Source: an uncultured Eubacteriales bacterium (GTDB lineage Bacteria; Bacillota; Clostridia; Christensenellales; Aristaeellaceae). Taken from it: a stretch of 51,645 nt of DNA. Under the pieces are notes generated by a model that worked only from the letters and a program-made list of their open reading frames with translations, was not told the DNA's origin and ran no database searches. Each line of letters starts with the position of its first letter. The stretch's first letter is position 1. The stretch covers positions 1 through 51,645 of the forward strand of contig CACWXP010000024.1 of NCBI GenBank assembly GCA_902764875.1, in the 5' to 3' direction. The position numbers and the translations under genes are program-made. Below are positions 35,717 through 44,539 of this stretch, piece after piece.

Positions 35717-38700
35717 ATGAAGAAGAAACTGTTTACTGCGATCATAGGACTGATGGTTTTGTGCCTGCTGGCGACGGGGGCGATGGGGGAGACTTCGGGA
35801 GATCCGATGGTCATATCCACAGCCGGTACGGTTGTCAATAACGCGACCAACGGCACGGAGGTTCCGGGCCTGACGAATGTCACCAATGATCCCTGCGCTA
35901 ATGGTCACACTTGGGGCGATTGGAAAACCACAAAGGAGGCAACCTGCGCCGAGGCAGGTGTGGAAGAGAGGACTTGCTCGGTCTGCAAGAAGACGGAACA
36001 ACATGTTACCTCCAAATCCGATACCCATACCTGGGGTGACTGGGCTGTGACCAAGGAAGCGACCTGCCTTGCCACCGGCATGAGGACCCGGAAGTGCTCT
36101 GTTTGCGGCAAGACTGAGAACGATCCCATTGCCAGGAACGAGCACAGATGGAGCGAATGGGAAATCAAGAAGGAGCCGACCTGCACCGAGAAGGGGAAGA
36201 AAACGCGCACCTGCAGCCTTTGCGGCGGGACGGAGAACCAAAATATCAAAGAACTTGGCCACGAGGCGGAGGAATGGACCGTTACGAAGGAGCCGACCTG
36301 CCGGGTTGTGGGCGAAAAGGAAGGCGAGTGCATCCGCTGCGGAAAGAAGCTGACGAAGAAGCTGAACCGGGTGGATCACGACTACGAAGAATGGGAAACC
36401 ATTGAGGAAGCCACTGACTTCAGCAAGGGCAAGCGCAAATCCGAATGCCGCTTCTGCAAACGGAAGAAGACGGAAGAATTCTATCCGGAAGGAACGCTGG
36501 CCGCTGATCTGGAGAACGATCCGGACGACGTGAAGGCACTGCAGATTGAGCTGAAGACGCTGGGACTTTTCAAAAAGGACGCTTCCGGAAAATACGACAG
36601 GGCGACAGCGGACGCAGTGAAGAAGGCAGAAAAGGGCCTGGGACTGAAACAGGACGGCATCTGCTGGCCCGGATTGCGCAAGTTGCTGATGGGGCCGGGC
36701 GGCGAGGACTGGGAAGGCGGCATCGGCGGAGGGGACGACGGAGCCGGTCCGGATCCTTCCAAATACAAACTGCAACTGACTGTCACGCGGACATCCCCCA
36801 AGAAGGATTATTATGCCATAGACGACGAGATTACCTATGAATGGACGCTGACGAACACTGCCAAGACCAAATGCACGAAGGCGAAGATGTACTTCTTCGA
36901 CATCGACAAGAAACTGGTGAAACAAAAAGAGGTTGCGATTGAGGAGATCGGGACACTGAAACCCGGCGAATCTGCCACGGGAACGTATACCTACAAGGTG
37001 ACAAAGGAAGACGTGCTGGCCGGAAAATTCCGTCACGGATTTATCGGCAGGGGGAATATCGGCGGCAAGGCAGCTTCGAATCCGCGGATGTTCACCCACT
37101 CCGCCAGCGCCGGCACCGGCGGAACAGGCGGATGGACGCCCCCGAGCGAGGAAGCCCTGACGATCAAGAAGACGGTTGAGAACGCGCCGGCGAACACCTT
37201 CTTCTTCGTGAACGGCGAGAAAGTCCAGTTCAAGATTGAGGTCAAGAACAAGATTGCCGAAGCTGTGGACGACGTGATCCTGACGGACAAGCTGTTGGGA
37301 GACGGCTGGAAGAAGACGATCGGCACGCTGGCAGGCGGCGAAAGCAAGACCTTCGACGTGGAATACACGGTGACGACCAAAGAGGTGAGTGCCTGCGAAG
37401 TTGTCAACACCGCGGTGGTTTCCTACACGCAGGACGGAAAGACCAAGATGTCCAAGGACACCGCCAAGGCGAAAGCCGGCATGAACGGCCTGTATATTTA
37501 CAAGACCTGCACGGTGCTGCCGAATAACGGACTGTTCTTCGTGCCGGGGGAAACGGTTGAATTTGATATTCAGCTGATCAACCCTACGACGGACAAGACC
37601 TTCAAAAACCTGGAGATTTACGACTGGCTTTACAGCAAGACCAAGGTGTATAAAAAGCAGGCCCAGCTGAAGCCGGGCGAATCCGTGACCTTTACCTACA
37701 AGACCCGGGTGACCGAGTTCCAGGGCAAGACCGGGAAACTGACCAACATCGTTTCGGTATCCTACAAAGATCCGGACAAGAAAAAGAGAGTTGCTCAGTC
37801 CAACGAATGCACGGTGCCCTGCGGACTGCCGGGAACGGACGGCGTCGTTGTGACCAAGAAAGTCCTCAGTACGCCGGACAACGGAAACTATTATCAGGAA
37901 GGCGAAGAGATCCGTTATCTGATCGAAGTGACCAACAACACGGTCAAGGACATCACCGCCATGGATATCCGCGATTCTCTGGCTGACCTGGACGCGAACG
38001 GATACCGCACCATACAGGCCGGGGAAACGCTGGAAGCAGGCAAGACTTATGAGATCCACTTCAGCTACTTTGTGACAGCGGGCGACGTGGAGAACACCAA
38101 GGTGACCAACGTGGCCAGCGCGTACTGGTCAGTCAAGAAGGATGAATACACCGAGACCTATTCCGATCCGGTGACCGTTCCGACGGCGGCGACGGTTTCC
38201 GACCGGAAGCCGGAGATCAAAAACCTCGGCGGGGACGCCTGCACACCTTCGCTGACGGCGATGGGCGAGGGCGTTTCCCAGCGCGACCTGAAAGAATGTG
38301 ACGAACATACACAGACCGCGCAGGAAGCGGAGAAACTGATTGCAAACGGTGAGTACGCTGCGGCAGCACAACTGTGGGACGCGGAAATCGGCAACCTCTA
38401 TCAGGAATGGGAGAAGAACAGCGAAGGCGAAGCAAAACGCATTGCCGAGAACGAACAGGCCGCCTTTGATCACCAGATGGCCGCGCTGGAGGCTTCGCTG
38501 GCGCTGGTGTGCAAGGACAAGGACGTCCAGGCGATCGCAGCGGAAGAACGGATGGAGAAATGCATCGGCCTGTGCTATGAACTGCACACCGCACCGGAAG
38601 ACAGGCCCGACAGCGCCGAAGGAAACCATACGGAGCTGAAGAAAGGCAAAGCAGCCAAGAAGTGCAGCCGCGACGTGCAGTACACGGAAGCCGGCCCGGT

Positions 38701-39061
38701 GCATCTGGAGGATGACCAGTGCGAAAGCCATACGCTGACCACCCAGCTGACCCAGGCCCTGCTGGAAGCGGCGGAGACGGACGAAGAACGGGAGATCGCG
38801 TGGCTGCGGGCCCAGGGCAACTGGCTGCTGGAACTGGACATGATGTACGACACGTGGTATTTGTCCGCGGAAGCAGGGCAGAAGGCGCGGATCGCGGCCG
38901 ACAGGATGTCCTTTGACGAACTGATTAATGCCCGGCGGGAATCTTTGGCGCAGATGTATCCTGATGATCCCGCGGCGGCGGCGGAAGTGCTGGCAAACAT
39001 GATCATGCACCGGACAGAGATGATCTGCCGGATCCTGCATGAAGCCAAGGTGCTGAAATAA
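35717..39061 (+). CDS. Large modular secreted protein: Cys-rich repeats, peptidoglycan-binding domain, DUF11-like domains, LprI-like tail
   Basis: This 1114-residue protein has a signal peptide (cleavage probably after AMG at 22-24). Five repeats of about 40 residues follow (60-255), each of the form W..W....TC...G....C..C, probably metal-binding or disulfide modules. A peptidoglycan-binding-1-like domain (about 268-325) shows VKALQIELKTLGLF and YDRATADAVKKAEK. Four DUF11-like beta-sandwich domains (about 345-830) show patterns such as GETVEFDIQLINPT and LKPGESVTFTYK. The C-terminus (about 880-1114) holds two related helical units beginning C-[DE]-x-H-T, loosely like LprI/DUF1311 lysozyme-inhibitor domains. 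GAGGAG lies nine bases before ATG 35717; the longer ORF start is unsupported. A cell-wall-associated role is likely; function is unknown. Confidence 0.82.
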   Translation: MKKKLFTAIIGLMVLCLLATGAMGETSGDPMVISTAGTVVNNATNGTEVPGLTNVTNDPCANGHTWGDWKTTKEATCAEAGVEERTCSVCKKTEQHVTSKSDTHTWGDWAVTKEATCLATGMRTRKCSVCGKTENDPIARNEHRWSEWEIKKEPTCTEKGKKTRTCSLCGGTENQNIKELGHEAEEWTVTKEPTCRVVGEKEGECIRCGKKLTKKLNRVDHDYEEWETIEEATDFSKGKRKSECRFCKRKKTEEFYPEGTLAADLENDPDDVKALQIELKTLGLFKKDASGKYDRATADAVKKAEKGLGLKQDGICWPGLRKLLMGPGGEDWEGGIGGGDDGAGPDPSKYKLQLTVTRTSPKKDYYAIDDEITYEWTLTNTAKTKCTKAKMYFFDIDKKLVKQKEVAIEEIGTLKPGESATGTYTYKVTKEDVLAGKFRHGFIGRGNIGGKAASNPRMFTHSASAGTGGTGGWTPPSEEALTIKKTVENAPANTFFFVNGEKVQFKIEVKNKIAEAVDDVILTDKLLGDGWKKTIGTLAGGESKTFDVEYTVTTKEVSACEVVNTAVVSYTQDGKTKMSKDTAKAKAGMNGLYIYKTCTVLPNNGLFFVPGETVEFDIQLINPTTDKTFKNLEIYDWLYSKTKVYKKQAQLKPGESVTFTYKTRVTEFQGKTGKLTNIVSVSYKDPDKKKRVAQSNECTVPCGLPGTDGVVVTKKVLSTPDNGNYYQEGEEIRYLIEVTNNTVKDITAMDIRDSLADLDANGYRTIQAGETLEAGKTYEIHFSYFVTAGDVENTKVTNVASAYWSVKKDEYTETYSDPVTVPTAATVSDRKPEIKNLGGDACTPSLTAMGEGVSQRDLKECDEHTQTAQEAEKLIANGEYAAAAQLWDAEIGNLYQEWEKNSEGEAKRIAENEQAAFDHQMAALEASLALVCKDKDVQAIAAEERMEKCIGLCYELHTAPEDRPDSAEGNHTELKKGKAAKKCSRDVQYTEAGPVHLEDDQCESHTLTTQLTQALLEAAETDEEREIAWLRAQGNWLLELDMMYDTWYLSAEAGQKARIAADRMSFDELINARRESLAQMYPDDPAAAAEVLANMIMHRTEMICRILHEAKVLK

Positions 39062-39080
39062 CAAGGGACAAAAACATATG

Positions 39081-39116
39081 AAAAGGACTCCGGCGGGATG
39101 TGCCGGAGTCCTTTTT
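39081..39116 (+). terminator. Terminator after the modular secreted protein
   Basis: A stem of about 14 bp (39081-39094 with 39102-39115, arm AAAAGGACTCCGGC) closes a 7-base loop and runs into a T tract. The A-rich 5' side means it can also serve the convergent symporter gene. Confidence 0.9.
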
Positions 39117-39140
39117 CACGGTGAAATACAGGGATTTGGA

Positions 39141-40667
39141 TTAATCGTCATCCGGATCGATGGCATCGGCAGCCTTCAGGGAGGCTTCCTGCTCTTCCTG
39201 GATATCCGGGAAGGCGCTGAGCATAGGTTTCAGATCTGTGTTGCCCCGGATGCGGCGGTCGACATAGTTCTTTGTGATTTTCATCACTACGCCGGAAAGG
39301 GCGATCACGCCGATCAGGTTCGGGATCATCATGAGACCGTTGAAGGTGTCCGCCAGATCCCAGGCGAGGTTATCGCCCATGACGGCGCCGCCGAAGACCA
39401 GCAGCACGAAGAGAATCCGGTAGGGGACGGTGCGCTTTTCACCGAGGAGATACTCACAGGCTTTGGTGCCGTAATGGCTCCAGCCTAGCACGGTTGAGAA
39501 CGCGAAAAGGGCGATGGACACGGCGATAAAGCCGGAACCGACGACGCCGAATTTCTGCTCGAACACGGTGGCGACCAGGTCGTTCTTCGTGAGACCGCTG
39601 AAAGCATCCGCCAGCTTACCGGTATCCAGATTGATCAGGCCGGAGGAAAGCACCGCGAAGGCGGTCAGGGTGCAGACCACGATGGTATCCGCAAAGACTT
39701 CGAAGATGCCCCACATGCCCTGCTTGACAGGCTCCCGGACGTTGGAATTGGAATGCACCATGACGGAAGAGCCGAGGCCGGCCTCGTTGGAGAAAACGCC
39801 GCGCTTCATGCCCCACTCAATCGCCAGCTTGATGCCGTAGCCCACGACGCCGCCGGCAGCCGCTTCCATGCCGAAGGCGCTTTTGAAGATGGAGGTGAAA
39901 ACAGCGCCGACATGGGAAATATTCATAAAGAAGATGACAATGGTGCCGACCATATAGAGGATGACCATGAAAGGGACGATTTTCTCAGTGACCGCGGCAA
40001 TACGCTTCAGGCCGCCGACTACGACCAGTCCGACCAGGATCATGACGATTGCGCCGGTGACCCAGGTGGGGAGGCCGAAGACGGTTTGCATGTTGCCGGA
40101 GATGGCGTTCACCTGCGTCATGTTGCCGATGCCGAAGGAGGCGATGAGGCAGAAAAGGGAGAACAGAAGGGCCAGCACCTTGCCAATGCCTGCGCAGCCC
40201 TTTTTGGAGCCCAGACCGTCGCGGAGATAGTACATCGCGCCGCCGGACCATTCTCCCTGGGAGTTTTTGCGGCGGTAGAAGATGCCGAGGACGTTTTCGG
40301 AATAGTTGGTCATCATGCCCAGGAAGGCCATGACCCACATCCAGAACACGGCGCCGGGGCCGCCCATGAGGATGGCGCCGGACACGCCGACGATATTGCC
40401 GGTGCCGACGGTGGCGGCCAGGGCAGTGCAGAGACTCTGGAACTGGGAGATACTCTTATCTTTGGTATGGGAGGTGACGTGCTTGTCCTTGAAAACCGCG
40501 CCAATGGTCTTTTTCATCCAGTGACCGAAATGGGACACCTGGAAGACTTTCGTCAGGACCGTCATCAGCACGCCGACAGACGCCAGCAGAGCCAGGGCAG
40601 GAACACCCCAGACAACGCCGTTGACAGTGTTGTTTACATTTGTTACGGCATCGAGCACACCGTTCAT
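39141..40667 (-). CDS. Sodium/alanine (or glycine) symporter, AGCS family
   Basis: This 508-residue membrane protein matches the alanine or glycine:cation symporter family, which takes up small neutral amino acids with sodium. Family-typical segments are visible: TALAATVGTGNIVGVSGAI near residue 85, GGPGAVFWMWVMAFLGM near 106 and KRGVFSNEAGLGSS near 290. About eleven hydrophobic segments are present. The longer ORF from 40733 is open, but ATG 40667 has AAGGGGAG five bases upstream. It is a single-gene unit with its own promoter and a shared terminator. The acidic, charged C-terminal tail is cytoplasmic. Confidence 0.94.
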   Translation of the reverse strand: MNGVLDAVTNVNNTVNGVVWGVPALALLASVGVLMTVLTKVFQVSHFGHWMKKTIGAVFKDKHVTSHTKDKSISQFQSLCTALAATVGTGNIVGVSGAILMGGPGAVFWMWVMAFLGMMTNYSENVLGIFYRRKNSQGEWSGGAMYYLRDGLGSKKGCAGIGKVLALLFSLFCLIASFGIGNMTQVNAISGNMQTVFGLPTWVTGAIVMILVGLVVVGGLKRIAAVTEKIVPFMVILYMVGTIVIFFMNISHVGAVFTSIFKSAFGMEAAAGGVVGYGIKLAIEWGMKRGVFSNEAGLGSSVMVHSNSNVREPVKQGMWGIFEVFADTIVVCTLTAFAVLSSGLINLDTGKLADAFSGLTKNDLVATVFEQKFGVVGSGFIAVSIALFAFSTVLGWSHYGTKACEYLLGEKRTVPYRILFVLLVFGGAVMGDNLAWDLADTFNGLMMIPNLIGVIALSGVVMKITKNYVDRRIRGNTDLKPMLSAFPDIQEEQEASLKAADAIDPDDD

Positions 40668-40703
40668 TCGTACTCCCCTTCTTCCTATTAAATTAATGGG
40701 TGT

Positions 40704-40733
40704 ATGATAAAACACGGGAAGCCCGCAAGTCAA
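40704..40733 (-). promoter_or_regulatory. Promoter of the alanine symporter gene
   Basis: On the minus strand a -35 TTGACT (40728-40733) and a -10 TATCAT (40704-40709) are 18 bases apart. Confidence 0.65.
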
Positions 40734-40885
40734 ACGGAATACACGAGAAAAACAGTTTTTTTACATCTTTTACCGGACCAATTTCAAAGAAGTGGCTGAC
40801 AGATTTTTCAAAACTGTTGCAAATGGAGGAAAGTTGTGGTAGTATGATTTGTATCTGTAGACGGAAATAGCGGGAGGGAAATGCC

Positions 40886-41713
40886 ATGTTCTCCAGGATG
40901 GCCAAGCGAGGCAAACTAGGTTTGATTGTTGTGTTTGCCCTGGTGATCAGCGTGGTGTTTCTTGCGTCCGCGGAAGTCCTGATGCCGGAAGCTTCGGGAA
41001 CGAAGGTCCAGAAGGACGGAAAACTGCTGGTTGACAGCAGCAACTCGGCAGACGGCTACATTATGGTCAAAACGGCCCAGGACAAGAAGCGGATGAAGCT
41101 GCGCATTTCCATCGGCGGAAGCGCGCTGAACTATGACATCAACAGCAACGGCGACTTTGAAGTGTACCCCCTGCAGTTCGGCCGGGTGAATTATACGGTG
41201 ACGCTTTACCGCAACGTCGAAGGAAAAAAATATAAGGAAGTCGGGCAGGTGACGGTCTCGCCCAAGGGAATGGAGGACGAGCTTCGCTGTTTCCTGTATC
41301 CGAACCAGTACGTGAACTACACGGCGGATACCGAGTGCGTCAAGGTGGCCAGCGACCTTTGCAAGGATATGACGGCACAGGCGGATATCTACAAAGCCGT
41401 GTGCAACTATGTTGTATCCAATTTCTCCTATGATTTTATCAAGAGCGTAACGGTGAAGCCCGGTATGCTTCCGGATATTGAAGAATGCTGGTCGAAGAAG
41501 ATGGGCATCTGTCAGGATCTTTCCGCACTGACCTGCGCCATGCTGCGCAGCCAGGGCGTACCCGCCAGGCTGATGATCGGTACCCTGGGTTCCGGAACAC
41601 CCCACGCGTGGGTGCTGGCCGTTGTGGACGGAGAGGACAAGTTCTTTGATCCCACGGCCGAACTGAACGCCAGCTCGAAGACGGATACGTATACGACCGA
41701 ACGGTGGTACTGA
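40886..41713 (+). CDS. Secreted transglutaminase-like protein
   Basis: This 275-residue protein has an N-terminal export signal or membrane anchor (about 10-29) and a transglutaminase-like papain-fold domain at the C-terminus. The catalytic triad is visible: Cys209 in KMGICQDLSALT, His240 in GTPHAWV and Asp255 in FFDPTAE. Between lies a beta-rich domain (about 35-135). Such bacterial proteins act as extracytoplasmic cysteine proteases or peptide crosslinkers. GGAGGG precedes the ATG. A -10 element TATGAT (40843-40848) lies upstream, but its -35 is poor. It is separated from the pilus-like operon only by heptad repeats, so co-expression is possible. Confidence 0.88.
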   Translation: MFSRMAKRGKLGLIVVFALVISVVFLASAEVLMPEASGTKVQKDGKLLVDSSNSADGYIMVKTAQDKKRMKLRISIGGSALNYDINSNGDFEVYPLQFGRVNYTVTLYRNVEGKKYKEVGQVTVSPKGMEDELRCFLYPNQYVNYTADTECVKVASDLCKDMTAQADIYKAVCNYVVSNFSYDFIKSVTVKPGMLPDIEECWSKKMGICQDLSALTCAMLRSQGVPARLMIGTLGSGTPHAWVLAVVDGEDKFFDPTAELNASSKTDTYTTERWY

Positions 41714-41717
41714 CGGA

Positions 41718-41770
41718 TAGTGGATAGTGGATAGTGGATAGTGAGTAGTGATTAGTGATATAGATAGTGG
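41718..41770 (+). repeat. Longest TAGTGRN heptad array
   Basis: Six in-phase heptads run from 41718 to 41759: three identical TAGTGGA copies, then TAGTGAG, TAGTGAT and TAGTGAT. A further out-of-phase TAGTGG (41765-41770) merges with the ribosome binding site of the GspF-like gene. It fills the whole spacer after the transglutaminase stop. Confidence 0.92.
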
Positions 41771-41781
41771 AGGTAGAAGGA

Positions 41782-42849
41782 ATGGCAATCGGAGGAAAAA
41801 AGAAAAAAGTCATCATGTCCTCTGAAGAGCTGAGCAGCTTCTGCGATCAGATCGCGCTGATGCTGAGTTCCGGCATGACGCTGCGGGACGGCATCGAGAT
41901 GCTCGCGGAAGACGAGATGAAGGATAAGAGCCTGAAGGTTCATCCTTACACAGACCTTTACAAGGTTGTGGATGAGACCGGTTCTCTTTACATCGCGATG
42001 AAGGAGAACGAGGAAAAATGGCCTTCCTACATGATCGAAATGGTGGACATCGGTGAACAGACCGGCCGCCTGGAAGATATCATGATCAGTCTTTCCACGT
42101 ACTATCAGCGGGAGGGCAGGATCCGGTCCGCTGCCGTCAGCGCTATTACCTATCCTCTGGTGCTGGGCGTGATGCTGGTGATTATCATCGGCATTCTGCT
42201 GTGGCGCGTGCTGCCGGTATTCCGCCGGGTGCTGGAATCCATGGGCGTGGGCTCCAGCGGAAGCGGTTCCGTGCTGATGTCCATCGGCACCTATGCCGGC
42301 TGGGCTGTACTGATCCTGATTGCCCTGGTTGTGATCGCGGCGATCGTGATCTACATCCTGCTGCAGACCAAGGCCCGTTCGAAGACGCTGAAGTTCCTGA
42401 AGAACCTCTTCCCACCGGTGAAGAAGCTGACAGAGAAGCTGTCCGCTTCCCGCGTTGCCGGCATTCTGGGCCTGATGATGACCAGCGGCTTCCCGATGGA
42501 AAACGCCCTGGAGATGGCGCCTGCCGCCCTCGCGGACGAGGAATCCGTGGAAAAGGTCAAATTTATCCGCGAAGAAATGAAGAAGGGCGACACCTTCAAC
42601 GACGCCGTATCCAAGAGCGGCCTGTTTGCGGATTTCCACAACCGTATGCTGAAGGTTGGCGCCGCTTCCGGTCATGAACCCCAGGTGATGGAAAAGATCG
42701 CCGAGATTTATGAGGAACAGGTGGAGGACGGCCTGGATCACCTGATCTCCATCGTCGAACCCACCCTGGTGGCCCTGCTGAGCATTGTCATCGGCGCCAT
42801 CCTGCTGAGCGTCATGCTGCCGATGGCCGGCGTGCTGAGCTCGATGTAA
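41782..42849 (+). CDS. GspF/PilC-family inner-membrane platform protein
   Basis: This 355-residue protein has the two T2SSF domains of type II secretion/type IV pilus platform proteins. The first covers about 15-130 (SFCDQIALMLSSGMTLRDGIEML, then MVDIGEQTGRLEDIM). The second covers about 225-335 (GILGLMMTSGFPMENALEMA, then VGAASGHEPQVMEKIAEIYEEQ). Membrane segments lie near 125-145, 180-200 and the C-terminus. In this family the protein anchors the motor ATPase and the pilus base. An in-frame GTG at 41767 lies within the GGAGG site, so ATG 41782 is preferred. It opens a tight operon ending with a PilT-type ATPase. Confidence 0.92.
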   Translation: MAIGGKKKKVIMSSEELSSFCDQIALMLSSGMTLRDGIEMLAEDEMKDKSLKVHPYTDLYKVVDETGSLYIAMKENEEKWPSYMIEMVDIGEQTGRLEDIMISLSTYYQREGRIRSAAVSAITYPLVLGVMLVIIIGILLWRVLPVFRRVLESMGVGSSGSGSVLMSIGTYAGWAVLILIALVVIAAIVIYILLQTKARSKTLKFLKNLFPPVKKLTEKLSASRVAGILGLMMTSGFPMENALEMAPAALADEESVEKVKFIREEMKKGDTFNDAVSKSGLFADFHNRMLKVGAASGHEPQVMEKIAEIYEEQVEDGLDHLISIVEPTLVALLSIVIGAILLSVMLPMAGVLSSM

Positions 42850-42895
42850 TGATTTTGACAACAACCTGAAATTCACGGAGAAAGGAGCGGACGGG

Positions 42896-43207
42896 ATGAG
42901 CATCAATAAAAAAGACGTCGCGGCGATTCTCATTTTCGTCGCCCTGATTGTTGCCTTCGTGTTCCTCGTCAACAATATCACCGGTAAAGGAAACGGAAAG
43001 GAAATGGATATCGTACGGGACGCGGTGAAGAACGCCGCCCTGACCTGCTATGCGGTGGAAGGGATGTATCCGGATGATATTTCCTACCTGCGCCAACACT
43101 ATAATCTGTCCTATAATGAAGATCTCTATGTGGTGTATTACCGACCGCTTGCTTCGAATCTGATGCCCTCAATCAAGGTTGTTGAAAGGGGGAACACGGA
43201 TCTGTGA
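42896..43207 (+). CDS. Small bitopic protein of the pilus-like operon
   Basis: This 103-residue protein has one membrane segment (about 9-25) and a small external domain. After the segment, NAALTCYAVEGMYPDDISYLRQHYNL recalls the helix and YP-turn of pseudopilins such as GspG, but no prepilin-peptidase site is present at the N-terminus. It is probably a non-cleaved pilin-like or assembly component. AAAGGAG precedes the ATG, and its stop overlaps the next GTG by four bases. Confidence 0.75.
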   Translation: MSINKKDVAAILIFVALIVAFVFLVNNITGKGNGKEMDIVRDAVKNAALTCYAVEGMYPDDISYLRQHYNLSYNEDLYVVYYRPLASNLMPSIKVVERGNTDL

Positions 43208-43704
43208 GCAGAAAAAATGTGGCGAGTACCCCCAAGACCATTCAGAACGTGTTCGTCCTGCTGCTGCTGTCGCTGTTCGCCTGCCTGAGCACCTTCCTGG
43301 TGACCATCGGGGCGCAGCTGTACCGCAGCACCGTTGACAGCGCGGAGAGAAACAATACGGGCAGGATCATGACCGCCGTCGTGCGCAGCGCAATCTGGGC
43401 CGAGGACGGCGGCAATGTTATGGTTGAAAAGCTGGACAAATGGGGCATTACCGCTCTGACCGTCGTGGAAGAATACGACGACGAAACCAACTACAAGCGG
43501 CTTTTCGCCTATGAAGGCTCCCTGCTGGAGACCTATACAGGCGACGACCTGGAATTTGATCCGAAATACGGCGAACCACTTTGTGAACTGAAAGAATTTG
43601 AGCCGGAGCTCAACGGAAACGTGCTGACCGTTCACCTGAAAGCTGTGGACGACAGCGAAAACACGATCCGGATGACCCTGCGCGCGGGAGGTGCCGACAA
43701 ATGA
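43204..43704 (+). CDS. DUF4860 family pilus-associated protein
   Basis: This 166-residue protein matches DUF4860, a clostridial family found near type IV pilus-like genes. One membrane segment (about 15-40, QNVFVLLLLSLFACLSTFLV) precedes an external domain with the family-like IGAQLYRSTVDSAERN stretch. It resembles a minor pilin without a processing site. The GTG start overlaps the previous stop, and its stop overlaps the following ATG, indicating coupled translation. Confidence 0.78.
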   Translation: MSRKNVASTPKTIQNVFVLLLLSLFACLSTFLVTIGAQLYRSTVDSAERNNTGRIMTAVVRSAIWAEDGGNVMVEKLDKWGITALTVVEEYDDETNYKRLFAYEGSLLETYTGDDLEFDPKYGEPLCELKEFEPELNGNVLTVHLKAVDDSENTIRMTLRAGGADK

Positions 43705-44102
43705 GAGAAGGACACCGCGCCAATGCGCTGCTGGTAGAACTGCTGCTGGTGATTCTGTTCTTCATGCTGGGATCCACCACACTGGTGGAAATCTTCGCCG
43801 ACGCGAAGCACAAATCCCTGCAGGCCAGGGCGATGAACTTTGCCATCATGGAGGCCGAGAACATTTCGGACGACCTGTACGGAGCGGATGATCCGGACAA
43901 AGTGCTGCAGGATCTAGGATTTACGAAGGAAAACGACAGCTGGATCCTGACGCAAAAAGAATACACCCTGACAGTGACGCAGCAGGACGAGGAGACGGAG
44001 AACGGCGTTCTGCGCAAATTTACGATTGACGGAAAGGGAGACGGGAAGGATCTGTTCAGCCTGCCCTCCACGCGGTATATTCCGAAGGAGGTGAGTCCGT
44101 GA
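43701..44102 (+). CDS. Prepilin-like minor pilin candidate
   Basis: This 133-residue protein begins with a short basic leader and the segment ANALLVELLLVILFF. This resembles a type III (prepilin) signal: hydrophobic helix with a Glu at position 5 if cleavage follows Asn9, although the usual Gly at -1 is replaced. The external domain is acidic. It is the most pilin-like of the small proteins here. ATGA overlap with the upstream gene and GTGA overlap with the next support one operon. Confidence 0.7.
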   Translation: MREGHRANALLVELLLVILFFMLGSTTLVEIFADAKHKSLQARAMNFAIMEAENISDDLYGADDPDKVLQDLGFTKENDSWILTQKEYTLTVTQQDEETENGVLRKFTIDGKGDGKDLFSLPSTRYIPKEVSP

Positions 44103-44539
44103 ACAAGCGCAAAGTTGCCCTTGGACCGGGCGCTGCTTCCCTGATTCTGATTGTTGTGGTGCTTTCCCTCAGCATGCTGGCCATGCTGGCGCAGGTCGGC
44201 GTGCGGAGCGACTACAGCCTTGCAGCCCGCAGCGCGGAGATGATTACCAAGGTGTATGAGCTCCGCGACCAGAGCGAACGCCGGATGGCGGAACTGGACG
44301 CGATCGTTGTGCGTTGCGCAAAGGAACAGACAGATCGTCAGGCGTTCCTGGATCTGGTGGGGAAGAACCTGCCGGAAGGCATGACCCTTGAAGACGACAT
44401 TGTGAGCTGGAGCGAACCCCTTGACAACCGGACGATGAATTGCGAAGTGAAGATTCTGGATCCCGCGGGGACTCCCCGGACCAAATGGGTGAACTACAAA
44501 TTAAAGGTTGACGAACCGGAGGAAGATTGGGAATGGTAG
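44099..44539 (+). CDS. Small bitopic pilus-operon protein, GspK-like N-terminus
   Basis: This 146-residue protein has a basic leader with GPGAASLILIVVVLSLSMLA, a hydrophobic helix after a Gly that recalls minor pilins such as GspK but lacks Glu5. Its external part is helical and then acidic, ending in EEDWEW. The GTG start has AAGGAGG upstream. It overlaps the PilT gene by seven bases. Function unknown; a pilus-tip or assembly role is inferred from position. Confidence 0.7.
   Translation: MNKRKVALGPGAASLILIVVVLSLSMLAMLAQVGVRSDYSLAARSAEMITKVYELRDQSERRMAELDAIVVRCAKEQTDRQAFLDLVGKNLPEGMTLEDDIVSWSEPLDNRTMNCEVKILDPAGTPRTKWVNYKLKVDEPEEDWEW

Noticed and set aside
41714-41770. CRISPR-like array
   Set aside because: Units are 7 bases with no spacers; it is a simple tandem repeat.
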